64,000 bases of DNA from Thermosynechococcus vestitus BP-1 (lineage in GTDB: Bacteria > Cyanobacteriota > Cyanobacteriia > Thermosynechococcales > Thermosynechococcaceae). Each line of letters begins with the position of its first letter. The stretch's first letter is position 1. Positions 37,455-49,440 of the stretch are shown piece after piece. The notes under the pieces are model-generated. The model was not told the origin of the DNA. It searched no databases and was given only the letters and a program-made list of their open reading frames with translations. Location: the NCBI RefSeq assembly GCF_000011345.1, contig NC_004113.1:124001-188000 (forward strand), in the 5' to 3' direction. A program made the translations under genes and the position numbers.

Positions 37455-38402
37455 TTATTTTTTCCCAAAAAGACCAAAGAAGGAGAATTTCTTTTGCTCC
37501 GGTTTTGGTGGCTCAGTACTTTTTTGCTGTTTTTGGGCTTGGCGCTCTTTTTTGCTAATTGCTTCGAGTCCCTGTATTGCCATGGCCTCTTGAGGATTAA
37601 GCTTCAGGGCTTGATTAAAGTGAATTTTGGCCATACTGAGGGAGCCTTGCTGCAGATACACCTTGCCCAATAGGGCGTTGCAGCGAGCACTGCGGGGGTC
37701 AATTTTCAAGGCATCCTTCAGTTCCTTGATGGCCTCCAGATAAATGCCTTTATTCAAGAGTTCCTCTGCGCGTCGGAAGTATGGCTCTGTAAATTGCTCT
37801 GTTTTGGGAACTGCGGTAGGTGCTGCCGTCTCCGGGGTGGCCCCTGGTGTAGCCCCCCCTTGGGTTTCATCTGATTTAGGTGGAGCCGCAGGCATAGAAA
37901 CACTGGCTGGGGATGCTGTTACCTTGCCGCCTGCCGATCGCCACAGGTAAATTAAATTCAGTTCACTAATTTGTTCGCTAATTTTCAGCGCGTTGTTTAA
38001 GTCTTTGTATTGATCTTTGGCAAGGGTATCGAGAGCCTTTTGATAGGCCTCTTCAACATTAGTAGCGTTAAAGACTTCCCGTGCCAAATCAAAGGTGGGC
38101 GTTGGCACAATATTGCCTGTTATCAGTTGCTTTTCCAGCAAGCGCAAAATGACTTGATATTCTTCCCGCTCTTTTTCTTGGGAAAGCACTTCGTAGGCAG
38201 GATTCACAAACTTCGAGAGCAAATCACTGGCCATTTTTTTACCCGATTCATCATCACGGCTATCGGGGTGCAGTGTCTTGGCAATCTTGAGATACCGCTT
38301 GCGAATTTCTCCGGGCGCTGCTGACAATGGAATACCGAGGGCAGCATGGAGATCCCGTTTGGAGTTAAAGCGACCCAGACCGTGATTGATCTCGAAGGGC
38401 AT
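37455..38402 (-). CDS. J-domain and TPR protein
   Basis: A 315-residue soluble protein. The N-terminal J domain (about 16-90) keeps the HPD tripeptide at 45-47 that stimulates DnaK ATPase. A helical middle (about 100-165), a Pro/Thr-rich linker (about 168-215) and two or three TPRs (about 218-285, AEELLNKGIYLEAIKELKDA) follow; the last 30 residues are Lys/Gln-rich. It is likely a DnaK co-chaperone with a TPR partner site. The first gene of the hisZ-hisG group by position, 6 bp upstream of hisZ. Confidence 0.82.
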   Translation of the reverse strand: MPFEINHGLGRFNSKRDLHAALGIPLSAAPGEIRKRYLKIAKTLHPDSRDDESGKKMASDLLSKFVNPAYEVLSQEKEREEYQVILRLLEKQLITGNIVPTPTFDLAREVFNATNVEEAYQKALDTLAKDQYKDLNNALKISEQISELNLIYLWRSAGGKVTASPASVSMPAAPPKSDETQGGATPGATPETAAPTAVPKTEQFTEPYFRRAEELLNKGIYLEAIKELKDALKIDPRSARCNALLGKVYLQQGSLSMAKIHFNQALKLNPQEAMAIQGLEAISKKERQAQKQQKSTEPPKPEQKKFSFFGLFGKK

Positions 38403-38524
38403 AGTCAGTGAAACCGCAGGGGCAGAACCTCATTTGATTATACCTGCTCATCAAGGGGGTTGGTGACCCCCTGTTCATGCAACGGGAATTCCTGAAGGCA
38501 ATCGGCCCGCAGCGGTGAAAACCC

Positions 38525-39400
38525 TCAAGCAAAAACTGCCGTGCGATTGCCATACACTAGAATCCGATTTTGCAAATGCAGCCGTACCGCCCGCGCCAAC
38601 ACCACCCGTTCCAAATCCTTGCCCTTGCGAATCAGATCCGCCACTGTATCGCGATGGCTCACAGGTACCACCGCCTGTTCAATGATTGGCCCTTCATCTA
38701 AGTCCACGGTGGCATAGTGGGCAGTGGCACCAATGATTTTTACCCCCCGCTCATAGGCACGGTGGTAGGGGTTAGCTCCCGCAAAGGCTGGCAAGAATGA
38801 ATGGTGTATGTTGATCACTTGGGGAAAGGCCTCAATAAACTCAGGACTGAGCACCTGCATATACTTAGCCAGCACCACCAGATCAATCCTGTAGTCCTTG
38901 AGGAGTTGCAGTTGCTTGGCTTCCGCAAGGGGCTTAGTCTCTGGCGTCACAGGGATATAGTGAAAATCAATGCCAAACTGCTCTGCAATGGGACGCAAAT
39001 GCTCATGGTTACTGATAATCAGGGGAATTTCGGCAAAGAGATCCCCCGCCCGCTGCCGCAGCAGCAGATCCCAAAGGCAATGATCTTGGCGGCTCACCCA
39101 AATGGCCAAGCGATAGGGAATATCCGAGGCCCGCAACTGCCAGCGCACCCCCTGCCAACTGGTAAAGATCTTTTCCCGCTGCGCGTAGTTGATGAAAGTG
39201 GTGGCAATTTGATCGCGGGGGATTTCAAAGCCCTCTAATTCCCACTCGAGGCGGGAGAGAAAAATCCCGGCAACGGCATCGGTGTGGTGGTCGGCATGGA
39301 CAATGTTGCCGTTATAGCGATAGACAAACTGTGCCAACTTGGCCACGAGTCCCCGCTGATCGGGACAGGAAATGGAGAGGGTCATTGTCGGCATAGGCAC
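38525..39400 (-). CDS. purU: Formyltetrahydrofolate deformylase
   Basis: A 291-residue PurU that hydrolyses 10-formyl-THF to formate and THF. An N-terminal ACT domain (ISCPDQRGLVAKLAQFVYRYNGN, about 8-85) precedes a GART-like catalytic domain with VLAKYMQVLSPEF and INIHHSFLPAFAGANPYHRAYERG, in which the conserved Asn-His pair and a later Asp are seen. It lies 28 bp downstream of uvrA on the same strand. Confidence 0.94.
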   Translation of the reverse strand: MPMPTMTLSISCPDQRGLVAKLAQFVYRYNGNIVHADHHTDAVAGIFLSRLEWELEGFEIPRDQIATTFINYAQREKIFTSWQGVRWQLRASDIPYRLAIWVSRQDHCLWDLLLRQRAGDLFAEIPLIISNHEHLRPIAEQFGIDFHYIPVTPETKPLAEAKQLQLLKDYRIDLVVLAKYMQVLSPEFIEAFPQVINIHHSFLPAFAGANPYHRAYERGVKIIGATAHYATVDLDEGPIIEQAVVPVSHRDTVADLIRKGKDLERVVLARAVRLHLQNRILVYGNRTAVFA

Positions 39401-39428
39401 ACCGCAAGGCAGAGCAACCTGTATTCTA

Positions 39429-42290
39429 CTATTGCGAATTGGCAGCGGCGCGGTTGAAGACCCGGGCGAGATACTGGCCGGTGTAGGATTGGGGCATCAG
39501 GGCCACTGCTTCGGGAGTGCCCACGGCAACCACCTCTCCGCCGCGATCGCCCCCTTCGGGTCCGAGATCAATAATCCAATCGGCACAGCGAATCACATCT
39601 AAATTGTGCTCAATCACCAGAATTGAGTTGCCCTTGTCCACCAGCCGTTGCAACACCTCGAGGAGTTTATGCACATCGTAAAAGGATAGCCCCGTGGTCG
39701 GCTCATCAATCAGGTAGAGGGTTTTGCCCGTGGCACGGCGGGACAGTTCAGCCGCCAATTTGAGGCGTTGGGCTTCCCCCCCAGAGAGGGTGGGGGCGCT
39801 TTGTCCCAATTTCAGATAGCCCAAGCCCACATCTACGAGGGTTTGCAGCTTGCTCACCGCCTTGGGGATATTTTCAAAAAAGGTCAGCGCTGTCTCGGCG
39901 GTCATGTCCAAAACATCGGCGATCGAGCAGCCCTTATACTTCACTTGCAGCGTATCGCGGTTGTAGCGCGTCCCCTTGCACACCTCACACTGGACATACA
40001 CATCGGGCAGAAAGTTCATCTCAATCACATTCACCCCTTGGCCACCGCAGGCCTCACAGCGGCCGCCCTTAATATTGAAGGAAAATTGCCCCGGCTTGTA
40101 GCCCCGTGCCTTGGCCTCAACGGTTTGGCTAAAGACCTCACGGATGACATCAAAAACACCAATGTAGGTGGCAGGGTTGGAGCGGGGGGTTCGACCAATG
40201 GGGGACTGGTCAATGACAATGACTTTATCAATGGCATTCAAGCCTTCAATGTGGCCCAGTTCCTTGGGGAGCGGGACATTGTAACCCAGATGGTGCTGCA
40301 GGGCAGGATAGAGAACTTCGTGCATAAGGGTGGACTTGCCTGATCCCGATACTCCCGTCAAACACACCAGCTTGCCAAGGGGAATTTCTACGGTGATGTC
40401 CTTGAGGTTGTTGCGGGAAACCTTTTTGAGAATCAGTGATTTGCCATTCCCCGGCCGGCGATCGCTGGGAGTTTCAATGCGCTTGCGCCCCGACAGATAA
40501 GCCCCCGTCAGGGAGTCGGGATGGTTGAGAATGGCCTCGAGGCTGCCTTGAGCGACAATTTGGCCGCCGTGGATTCCCGCCCCTGGGCCAATATCGACAA
40601 TGTAATCGGCCGCACGGATCGTGTCCTCATCGTGTTCGACAACAATCAGCGTATTCCCCAAGTCCCGCAGGCGAAACAGCGTTTGCAGCAGGCGATCGTT
40701 ATCCCGCTGGTGCAGGCCAATACTCGGTTCATCGAGGACGTAGAGCACCCCCGTCAGGCCAGAGCCAATTTGGGTCGCCAAGCGAATCCGTTGCGCTTCA
40801 CCCCCAGAGAGGGTGGCGGCACTGCGATCCAACGTCAGGTAATCGAGTCCCACATCTATGAGAAACTGCAAGCGCCCCGTGACTTCCCGCAGGGCCAATG
40901 CCGCAATTTGTTGTTGACGAGGCGTGAGTTGCAGGGATTGAAGCCGTGCCAAGCACTCGCGAATGGAAACACGGGTGAGGTCCGTAAGGCGATATTGCCC
41001 CAAGCGCACGGCCAAAGCAGCTGGCTTCAGGCGTTGCCCCTGACAGGCGGGGCAGGTTTGATTGACTTGGTACTCTTCCAGTTTTTGCCGGTAGGCATCG
41101 GAGGTCGTCTCGCGGTACTGCCGCTCTAGGATGGGAATCACCCCTTGAAATTGACGGTAGTAGTCCCGTTTGCGATAGCGCGAATCAGAAGGGATGAGAA
41201 TCGGCGTGTCGGTGCCGTAGAGGAGAATCTCCCGTTGCAACTCCGTGAGGCGATACCACGGTGTATGGATGTCAAAACCAAAGGCCTCAGCAACACCCCA
41301 GAGGAGAGCAAGGTAGTAGTCATGTTCCTTCTCGGCCCAGGGGGCGATCGCCAGATAGACCGGCAGTTCGGGATTAGGGACAATTAACTCCGGGCTAAAT
41401 TTGCGCAAATAGCCCAAGCCATGGCACTCTGGGCAGGCACCATAGGGGGAGTTAAAGGAAAAAAGTCGAGGAGAGAGCTCATCCATCACCGCCCCATGCT
41501 CAGGGCAGGCAAAATTTTCTGAAAACAGGAGCGTTTGACCCTCAGCTCCCGTCTCCCGGGACACCACACTGACCATTGCCGTACCGTTGCCATGGTGCAA
41601 TGCCGTTCGCAACGAATCCCCTAAGCGTTCCTCAATCCCCGGCTTGAGCACAAGGCGATCGACAACAATTTCAATCCTGTGGGCATGGTTTTTATCTAGT
41701 TCAATGGCCTCACTGAGGTCGCGCACCTCGCCATCAATGCGAACCCGCACAAAACCTTCACTGGCCAGACTCGACAGCAGCTTCTTGTGGGTCCCCTTTT
41801 TGCCCTTGACAATGGGGGCCAAGACTTGAAAGCGGCTCTGGAGCGGCAACTGCATAACCTGATCCACCATTTCATCAATGGTTTGGGGGCGGATCGAGCG
41901 ATCGCAATGGGGGCAATGGGGTTCACCGGCACGGCCATAGAGCAGCCGCAGGTAGTCATAAATTTCCGTGACCGTACCCACCGTCGAGCGAGGGTTGTGG
42001 GAGGTGGACTTTTGATCAATAGAAATCGCTGGACTCAGCCCCTCAATGGCATCCACATCAGGCTTATCCAACTGGCCGAGGAATTGCCGCGCATAGGCAC
42101 TCAGGGACTCCACATAGCGGCGTTGTCCTTCAGCAAAAATCGTGTCAAAGGCAAGGGAGGATTTCCCGGAACCGGAGACGCCGGTCATTACAATCAGGCG
42201 ATCGCGGGGCAGATCGAGGTCAATGTTTTTCAGATTATGCTGCCGTGCACCCCGAATGCGAATTTCACCCCCAGGCACTGGATCGCCCAT
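39429..42290 (-). CDS. uvrA: Excinuclease ABC subunit A
   Basis: A 953-residue UvrA, the damage-recognition ATPase of nucleotide excision repair. The ATG at 42290 ([20 protein letters not shown]) is preferred over the ATG at 42368, whose extra 26 residues are unrelated. There are two ABC modules: Walker [10 protein letters not shown] near 40 and GVSGSGKST near 645, signatures TLSGGEAQR twice, and zinc-finger CxxC pairs (CPHC; CPEC; CPAC; CEAC/CEVC). Probably cotranscribed with purU. Confidence 0.97.
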   Translation of the reverse strand: MGDPVPGGEIRIRGARQHNLKNIDLDLPRDRLIVMTGVSGSGKSSLAFDTIFAEGQRRYVESLSAYARQFLGQLDKPDVDAIEGLSPAISIDQKSTSHNPRSTVGTVTEIYDYLRLLYGRAGEPHCPHCDRSIRPQTIDEMVDQVMQLPLQSRFQVLAPIVKGKKGTHKKLLSSLASEGFVRVRIDGEVRDLSEAIELDKNHAHRIEIVVDRLVLKPGIEERLGDSLRTALHHGNGTAMVSVVSRETGAEGQTLLFSENFACPEHGAVMDELSPRLFSFNSPYGACPECHGLGYLRKFSPELIVPNPELPVYLAIAPWAEKEHDYYLALLWGVAEAFGFDIHTPWYRLTELQREILLYGTDTPILIPSDSRYRKRDYYRQFQGVIPILERQYRETTSDAYRQKLEEYQVNQTCPACQGQRLKPAALAVRLGQYRLTDLTRVSIRECLARLQSLQLTPRQQQIAALALREVTGRLQFLIDVGLDYLTLDRSAATLSGGEAQRIRLATQIGSGLTGVLYVLDEPSIGLHQRDNDRLLQTLFRLRDLGNTLIVVEHDEDTIRAADYIVDIGPGAGIHGGQIVAQGSLEAILNHPDSLTGAYLSGRKRIETPSDRRPGNGKSLILKKVSRNNLKDITVEIPLGKLVCLTGVSGSGKSTLMHEVLYPALQHHLGYNVPLPKELGHIEGLNAIDKVIVIDQSPIGRTPRSNPATYIGVFDVIREVFSQTVEAKARGYKPGQFSFNIKGGRCEACGGQGVNVIEMNFLPDVYVQCEVCKGTRYNRDTLQVKYKGCSIADVLDMTAETALTFFENIPKAVSKLQTLVDVGLGYLKLGQSAPTLSGGEAQRLKLAAELSRRATGKTLYLIDEPTTGLSFYDVHKLLEVLQRLVDKGNSILVIEHNLDVIRCADWIIDLGPEGGDRGGEVVAVGTPEAVALMPQSYTGQYLARVFNRAAANSQ

Positions 42291-42377
42291 ACTGCAAAAA
42301 GAACTAATGTTAAAAAACATTACATTGAGGGCTATTATAGCAACGCTGCCAGACCCTGTCGCGGCCACTCAGCCATG

Positions 42378-42404
42378 AAAAAAGCGGGGTCTGGTTGCCC
42401 CGCT
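42378..42404 (-). terminator. Intrinsic terminator downstream of groEL
   Basis: On the minus strand AGCGGGG (42404-42398) pairs with CCCCGCT (42389-42383), followed by a run of T (complement of A at 42378-42382). It lies about 83 bp after the groEL stop. Confidence 0.75.
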
Positions 42405-42486
42405 TCCCATGTGACTTAGGCGATACTCGATGAGCCTTGCCTAGGCAGGTTCAGGGATTAACCCTCTGCCCGGGGTAGACATCGGC

Positions 42487-44133
<1,647 letters not shown>

Positions 44134-44192
44134 CTACCTCAATCCTTCAACAGTCATGAAAAATCGCACCAAGATCAAAGGAAGTCAGCGAC

Positions 44193-44504
44193 CTAGCCCA
44201 CAATGGCCAAGATGTCTTTTTCCGAGAGGAGAACGTAGTCTTCGCCCGCCAGTTTCACTTCGGTACCGGCATATTTGGAGTACAGCACTTTGTCACCCAC
44301 TTTCACATCCATAGGCTGACGCTTGCCGTCTTCAGTGAGTTTGCCGGGACCTACGGCGGTCACTTCACCCACTTGGGGTTTTTCACGGGCATTGTCGGGC
44401 AGGAGAATTCCCCCTGCGGTCCGTTCTTCGCTTTCGGCGACTTTGACAAAAATGCGATCGCCCAAAGGCTTCACAGTTGAAACGCTTAGAGATACGGCTG
44501 CCAT
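44193..44504 (-). CDS. groS: 10-kDa chaperonin GroES
   Basis: A 103-residue GroES that caps the GroEL cylinder. The ATG at 44504 ([19 protein letters not shown]) fits the family length; an upstream in-frame start would add only MGEQYA. Mobile-loop residues [14 protein letters not shown] are near 29-42. Transcription is expected from upstream through the CIRCE operator at 44604-44630. Confidence 0.97.
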   Translation of the reverse strand: MAAVSLSVSTVKPLGDRIFVKVAESEERTAGGILLPDNAREKPQVGEVTAVGPGKLTEDGKRQPMDVKVGDKVLYSKYAGTEVKLAGEDYVLLSEKDILAIVG

Positions 44505-44603
44505 AGCGTACTGTTCTCCCAATTGTAAGAGTATGGATGGATAGCACTCACTGCACGGCTCATCGCGCAGTCTCGGGGGAGTGAGAGCATCCTTGGTAAT
44601 GGC

Positions 44604-44630
44604 TTAGCACTCTCACCCTTCGAGTGCTAA
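44604..44630 (-). promoter_or_regulatory. CIRCE operator (HrcA-binding) of groESL
   Basis: A perfect CIRCE inverted repeat: TTAGCACTC at 44604-44612, 9-bp spacer, GAGTGCTAA at 44622-44630. It is 100 bp upstream of the groES ATG. HrcA binds this element and represses chaperonin genes until heat shock. No mismatch to the consensus. Confidence 0.97.
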
Positions 44631-44691
44631 TGTAGCGAGAGACGGTTGGCGATCGCAACTCCTGTTGCAGTACGGTTTTCCGAACGGTACT

Positions 44692-45501
44692 TTAGTTCTT
44701 TAGCCCCGTAGTGGCAATACCGCGAATCAGTTGCCGCTGACCCAAAATAAACAAAATCATCACCGGTACAGTGGCAATCACCGCCGCGGCCATCATCAAC
44801 GGCCAATCATTGGTGAACTGCTCCTGAAAATTGGCCAAGGAAAGCTGCACGGTGATCAGTTCTGGCTTGGTGGTAAAGACCAAGGGCTTAAACAGATCAT
44901 TCCACTCGCCAATGAAGGTAAAGATAAAGAGCGTTACCAAGGCGGGTCGGCTCAGGGGCAAGAGAATATGCCAGAGGACCTGCCAGCGATTTGCCCCATC
45001 CAAGAGGGCTGCCTCCTCAAGGGCAACGGGCAATGTGAGAAAAAACTGCCGCATCAAAAAGACACCAAAGCCATTGGCCGCCGTTGGCAAGATCAATGCG
45101 CCATAGGTGTTGATCAGATGAGCCGCCTTCAGGATGAGAAAAATTGGGATCACCAAAAGCTGAAATGGGATCACTAGGGTTGCTAGCATCAGCAGCAGAA
45201 TTGTCTGTTGTCCCGGAAAGGAAAGTCGCGCAAGGGCGTAACCTGCTAGGGCTGAAGTTACCAACTGGAGCCCCGTCACCGCCAAGGCCACAAACGTTGA
45301 GTTGGCAAAGGCTAAGATAAAGTGTCCCTGCTGCCATGCTGCGTGATAGCTCTGCCAGGTCCAGCCTTGGGGCGGCCATAATTGAGTGGGTAGGGTTCCG
45401 GGTGGCCAGCCGGAGGTAGAAAGCACCACTAGCAAGGGACTGAGAACCAACAATGCTCCCAATATCAATAGGAGCGTTAAGCCTACCCTAGGAGCGACCA
45501 C
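44692..45501 (-). CDS. Sugar ABC transporter permease, MalG type
   Basis: A 269-residue inner-membrane permease of the carbohydrate ABC family (MalG/LacG/AraQ). About six hydrophobic helices are seen, with the EAA loop [27 protein letters not shown] between helices 4 and 5. The GTG at 45501 is chosen ([12 protein letters not shown]): the frame is open to 45645, but the extra residues lie inside amt and are not membrane-like. It overlaps the amt stop by 14 bp. No cognate MalF or binding protein is adjacent. Confidence 0.8.
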   Translation of the reverse strand: MVAPRVGLTLLLILGALLVLSPLLVVLSTSGWPPGTLPTQLWPPQGWTWQSYHAAWQQGHFILAFANSTFVALAVTGLQLVTSALAGYALARLSFPGQQTILLLMLATLVIPFQLLVIPIFLILKAAHLINTYGALILPTAANGFGVFLMRQFFLTLPVALEEAALLDGANRWQVLWHILLPLSRPALVTLFIFTFIGEWNDLFKPLVFTTKPELITVQLSLANFQEQFTNDWPLMMAAAVIATVPVMILFILGQRQLIRGIATTGLKN

Positions 45502-47011
45502 TGCCAGACATCCGTTTGAGCAAATCCACAAACCCTTTGACTTCTTCGCGCAAAAGAAAGCCCGCATAGGCCTCCATGCCATGCTCGCCAATGTCCAACC
45601 CCTCGATTTCCTCTTCTGGAGAAACGCGGATGCCAATGGTCGCATTCAGGAGTAGCCACACCGCTGTACTAAAGGCAACGGTAAACCCGCCCACCGCCAG
45701 CACCCCCACCAATTGGTACCCGAACTGGGTAAAGTCACCACTCCAGAGCAATCCCTTGAGGGGCCCTGCCCCAGCTTCGTAAAAGCGCCCCGGTCCATCG
45801 GCAAAGAGACCTACGGCTAAGGTACCCCAGACGCCATTGACCAAGTGTACGGAAATGGCTCCCACTGGATCGTCAATTTTCAGACGATCAATTGTCACTA
45901 CTGAAAAGACAATGATGGTCCCCGCAATAGCGCCGATTAACGCCGCACTCTCAATGGTAACAAAAGCACAGGAGGCGGTGATGGCCACTAATCCCGCCAG
46001 AATTCCGTTAATGATCATCGAAAGGTCAGGCTTGCCAAAGTAGAGTGTGGAAACCACCGTTGCAGTGACCCCCCCAAAGGCCGCCGCCATATTCGTGGTG
46101 ACAGCAATGTGGGCGATCGCCCCCGGATCTGCCGCCATCGTTGACCCTGGATTAAAACCAAACCAACCAAGCCACAGGATCAAACACCCCAAGGTGGCGA
46201 TCGCAAAATTATGGCCGGGGATGGCCGCCACCGACCCATCCGGCAGAAAGCGCCCCAAACGCGGCCCTAGGAGAGCTGCCCCCATCAATGCTGCCCATCC
46301 GCCTACAGAGTGCACCACCGTAGAACCAGCAAAATCCCACATGCCTAGCTGTTGCAGCCAACCGCCGCCCCAGATCCAGTGGCCCGTAATTGGATAGGAA
46401 ATCCCCACCAGCAGCAAGCTGAAGATAAAAAAGGCATAGAACTTAATCCGCTCCGCCACTGCCCCAGAAACAATTGTGGCTGCCGTTCCCGCAAACACAA
46501 GTTGAAAGAAAAACTTAGCCGAGAGGGGCACCGCTGCCCAACTGAGGGAACTATAGACCCCCCGATAAGCTTCGCCAGTGGCCGGACTATTATCAGCACC
46601 CAGCAAAAAGAACCCACTGCTGCCCAACACCCCATTGCCATCCCCAAACATTAGGGCAAAACCAATTGCCCAATAGGAAATACTCGCAAGGGCAAAGACA
46701 ATCAAGTTCTTTGAGAGCAGGTTCACCGCATTCTTAGCACGGCAAAAGCCGGTTTCCAACATACCAAAGCCAGCATTCATGAAAAATACCAAGACGCCGG
46801 CCAAAATCACCCAGAGCGTGTTGAGCGCCACCTGCACCTTTTCCGGAACCGCTGCTGAGGCGGCAGTATCCTGCCCCAATGCGGCTGTTGCACTGAGCAC
46901 ACCAATCATCACTGCAAACGTCAGTAGCGTGCGGCGAGTGGGCAGATAGAGAATCTGAGTCAGAGGATGCTGAAGACGGAACCCCCGGCGCAAGATAGAA
47001 CGCAGTTTCAT
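45488..47011 (-). CDS. amt: Ammonium transporter
   Basis: A 507-residue Amt/Rh-family trimeric channel. The N-terminal hydrophobic segment (about 28-46) is probably a cleaved signal, then about eleven helices follow. The twin-His filter is H234 in [10 protein letters not shown] and the later VHLVNGVWG. The N-terminal DTAASAAV... outer part and the Glu-rich C-terminus ([18 protein letters not shown]) are normal. The NtcA-like box at 47167-47180 lies about 160 bp upstream, which would fit nitrogen control. Confidence 0.94.
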   Translation of the reverse strand: MKLRSILRRGFRLQHPLTQILYLPTRRTLLTFAVMIGVLSATAALGQDTAASAAVPEKVQVALNTLWVILAGVLVFFMNAGFGMLETGFCRAKNAVNLLSKNLIVFALASISYWAIGFALMFGDGNGVLGSSGFFLLGADNSPATGEAYRGVYSSLSWAAVPLSAKFFFQLVFAGTAATIVSGAVAERIKFYAFFIFSLLLVGISYPITGHWIWGGGWLQQLGMWDFAGSTVVHSVGGWAALMGAALLGPRLGRFLPDGSVAAIPGHNFAIATLGCLILWLGWFGFNPGSTMAADPGAIAHIAVTTNMAAAFGGVTATVVSTLYFGKPDLSMIINGILAGLVAITASCAFVTIESAALIGAIAGTIIVFSVVTIDRLKIDDPVGAISVHLVNGVWGTLAVGLFADGPGRFYEAGAGPLKGLLWSGDFTQFGYQLVGVLAVGGFTVAFSTAVWLLLNATIGIRVSPEEEIEGLDIGEHGMEAYAGFLLREEVKGFVDLLKRMSGSGRS

Positions 47012-47166
47012 AGGTGCAGATGTCCAATCTACAAAGAAAACCCTTGGAACTTATCAACCCCCGCTAAAATCCCTAGAAAAATCCTAGGGTTGAGTTGCAA
47101 AGTTTGACACAAATCAAAGTTTGACATAGATGCACTGATCATCTCTGAATTCACCCTGGGGTATAT

Positions 47167-47180
47167 GTATTCCACGATAC
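47167..47180. promoter_or_regulatory. Putative NtcA box between amt and the MORN gene
   Basis: GTA-N8-TAC (GTATTCCACGATAC) matches the NtcA core exactly. It lies about 160 bp upstream of amt, an NtcA-regulated gene in other cyanobacteria, and about 90 bp before the preferred MORN start. No clear TAN3T -10 was found at the ideal distance, so function is uncertain. Confidence 0.4.
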
Positions 47181-47269
47181 AAAAACTTGGCTCTCTGCCT
47201 CAATTCTGCATAGGGACCAAGTGGTGCCAGTTAGATAAGTTGCAATTGTCCACCCCTGTGGAGTGTCCA

Positions 47270-47905
47270 GTGATAACTCATCCGCACTACCCAAATTCCG
47301 CTGTTGTCCACCGCTGGGTGCTCAGTTCTTGCCTGATGGGTTTAGGGTGTGTAACCCTACAGTTGGCTCCTGCAACTGCTCAAATTGCCGTCTATGAAGG
47401 GAAGCGGGTCACGGGGGACGTCACCCTCACCCTCCCCGATGGCAGCACCTACAAAGGGGAATTGCTAAACGGTCGCTTTGATGGCCAAGGCATCCTCACA
47501 ATGGCCAATGGCAACCGCTACGAAGGGGAATTTCGCAATGGCCGCTACCACGGTCAGGGGGTGCTCACCTATGCCGATGGCGGGCGCTATGAAGGTGGCT
47601 TTGCCGATGGTATTTTTAGTGGCAAGGGTATTTTGCAACTGGCCAATGGCCAGCGCTACGAGGGAACGTTTCTCAATGGTCAGTACCATGGGGAGGGGGT
47701 ACTCACCTTTCCCGACGGTACTCGCTACGAGGGACAGTTTCTAGCGGGCAAGTATCATGGAACTGGAACACTCTCCTTTGGGAATGGCACGAGCTATACG
47801 GGGCAGTTTCGCAATGGCTTATTTGAAGGAGAGGGGGTGCTTACTCTGCCAGATGGCTCCCGCATTATTGCCACATGGCACAATGGTCGTCGCGAGCCCC
47901 GCTAA
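47270..47905 (+). CDS. MORN-repeat protein with signal peptide
   Basis: A 211-residue secreted or membrane-anchored protein. Six MORN repeats of 23 residues each, of the type YEGEFRNGRYHGQGVLTYADG, run to the C-terminus. GTG at 47270 is preferred as start: GGAG lies 7 bp upstream and the product then begins with a signal-like stretch (RWVLSSCLMGLGCVTLQLA, cleavage near ATAQ). An ATG at 47165 gives a longer frame but would put the NtcA-like box inside the gene. Function unknown; MORN proteins often bind membranes. Confidence 0.75.
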   Translation: MITHPHYPNSAVVHRWVLSSCLMGLGCVTLQLAPATAQIAVYEGKRVTGDVTLTLPDGSTYKGELLNGRFDGQGILTMANGNRYEGEFRNGRYHGQGVLTYADGGRYEGGFADGIFSGKGILQLANGQRYEGTFLNGQYHGEGVLTFPDGTRYEGQFLAGKYHGTGTLSFGNGTSYTGQFRNGLFEGEGVLTLPDGSRIIATWHNGRREPR

Positions 47906-47914
47906 TCCCTTTCA

Positions 47915-49189
47915 ATGGGGCTAGCTGTGGCTGATCCACTGACGGCAGCACTGAGGCCCTACGCCCGCTTTGGGGTGCGCCTGGGCCTTGAACCTATCCA
48001 GGCACTTCTGAGTGCCTTGGGGTCTCCGCAGTTCCAGGTGCCCTTGATCCACGTTGCGGGGACAAATGGCAAAGGCTCCGTGTGTGCCTATTTGGATAGT
48101 GTTTTGCGGGCAGCGGGCTATCGCACGGGTCGCTATACCTCGCCCCATCTGTTGAGCTGGTGTGAGCGCATTTGTGTGGATGGTGAACCCATTGCCCCTG
48201 AGGTCTTTTTGACCCTCATTCAACAAATTGAAGCAGTCCTGCCACAGGTGGCTTATCCCCCCAGTCAGTTTGAAGTGATCACGGCGGCGGCATGGCTGTA
48301 TTTTGCCCAGCAGGGGGTAGATGTGGCGGTGATGGAGGTGGGCTTGGGGGGACGCTTGGATGCGACGAATGTGTGTCAGCCCCCTTTGGTGAGTGTGATT
48401 ACCTCCATTGGTTGGGATCATTGGCAGCGGTTGGGCAATAGCCTGGGGGCAATTGCGGGCGAAAAGGCTGGAATTCTCAAGCAGGGTGTACCTGCTGTTA
48501 TTGGTCCGGTTCCTCCAGAGGCAAAGACAGTGATTGCCGAGCGTTTAGCCGCTTTGGCCTGCCCGGCCGTCTGGCCAGAACCGGCCCAAAGGTGTGTTGA
48601 GCGTGCTGGTTGGGCAACTTGGGGTGGCATCGAGTACCCCTTGCCTTTGGCGGGAGAGATGCAGTTGGTCAATTCAGCGATCGCGATCGCCACACTGCAA
48701 TGCCTGCAAGCTCAAGGTTGGCAAATTTCCCTAACAGCGATTCAACAGGGCATGGCACAAACCCGCTGGCCGGGACGACTGCAATGGTTACACTGGCAAG
48801 GTCGACAACTGCTCATTGATGGTGCCCACAATGCTCCCGCAGCTGCTTACCTACGGCAATATGTGGATCAATTGGGCTGGACAGAGGTGACTTGGGTCGT
48901 GGGGATCCTAGCCAATAAGGATCACGAGGGGATTCTCAACCATCTCCTGCGAGCCGGCGATCGCCTGTGGCTGGTGCCCGTCCCGGATCACGCTAGCGCT
49001 AACCTAGAGCACTTGAAGGACCTTGCCTACACCTGTTGTCCTAGGCTAGGGGAATGCCGTCTTTTTAACGATGTGGCTAAAGCCCTCGACAGGGCGGGCG
49101 ATCGCTGCGTGGTCTGTGGCTCCCTTTACTTAATTGCTCGTGTTTTGGGGGCGATCGCAAGCAAAGACTCTCAGGTAACTCAACGATAG
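47915..49189 (+). CDS. folC: Folylpolyglutamate synthase/dihydrofolate synthase
   Basis: A 424-residue Mur-ligase-family enzyme adding glutamate to dihydropteroate and folates. The P-loop HVAGTNGKGSVCAYL is near residues 48-62 and the second conserved DGAHNAPAA segment near 305. GRYTSPHL and MEVGLGGRLDATN are family-typical. It starts 9 bp after the MORN gene. Catalytic residues look intact. Confidence 0.94.
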   Translation: MGLAVADPLTAALRPYARFGVRLGLEPIQALLSALGSPQFQVPLIHVAGTNGKGSVCAYLDSVLRAAGYRTGRYTSPHLLSWCERICVDGEPIAPEVFLTLIQQIEAVLPQVAYPPSQFEVITAAAWLYFAQQGVDVAVMEVGLGGRLDATNVCQPPLVSVITSIGWDHWQRLGNSLGAIAGEKAGILKQGVPAVIGPVPPEAKTVIAERLAALACPAVWPEPAQRCVERAGWATWGGIEYPLPLAGEMQLVNSAIAIATLQCLQAQGWQISLTAIQQGMAQTRWPGRLQWLHWQGRQLLIDGAHNAPAAAYLRQYVDQLGWTEVTWVVGILANKDHEGILNHLLRAGDRLWLVPVPDHASANLEHLKDLAYTCCPRLGECRLFNDVAKALDRAGDRCVVCGSLYLIARVLGAIASKDSQVTQR

Positions 49190-49222
49190 AAAACTGGAGG
49201 TACTCAGAGAGACAACTCATCC

Positions 49223-49238
49223 TCTTTGCCGGCAAAGA
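49223..49238. repeat. 16-bp perfect palindrome in the folC-methyltransferase gap
   Basis: TCTTTGCC is followed directly by its reverse complement GGCAAAGA. The palindrome is 34 bp past the folC stop and has no T-run, so it could be an operator or a weak hairpin. Confidence 0.5.
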
Positions 49239-49440
49239 TGGTATTGAGTAATTGAATGGCCAAGCTTGCGGGGCTGTATCAGTCAAGGCAAGACAAAAGG
49301 AAAATCGCTGACTAAATATTATTAAAAAAGAAGAAAGAAGCCATTGGAGGGTCTATTGCTGTGCTTGAAGAAGAGGGCTGACCTGTGCCTGAAGAACGCT
49401 TTGAAACTCTAGTGGTTGCCGTCGAAAAGAGCCGATATTG

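Noticed and set aside
45502-45645. Upstream extension of the MalG-like permease
   Set aside because: These residues overlap amt and are not like a permease N-terminus; the GTG at 45501 fits better.
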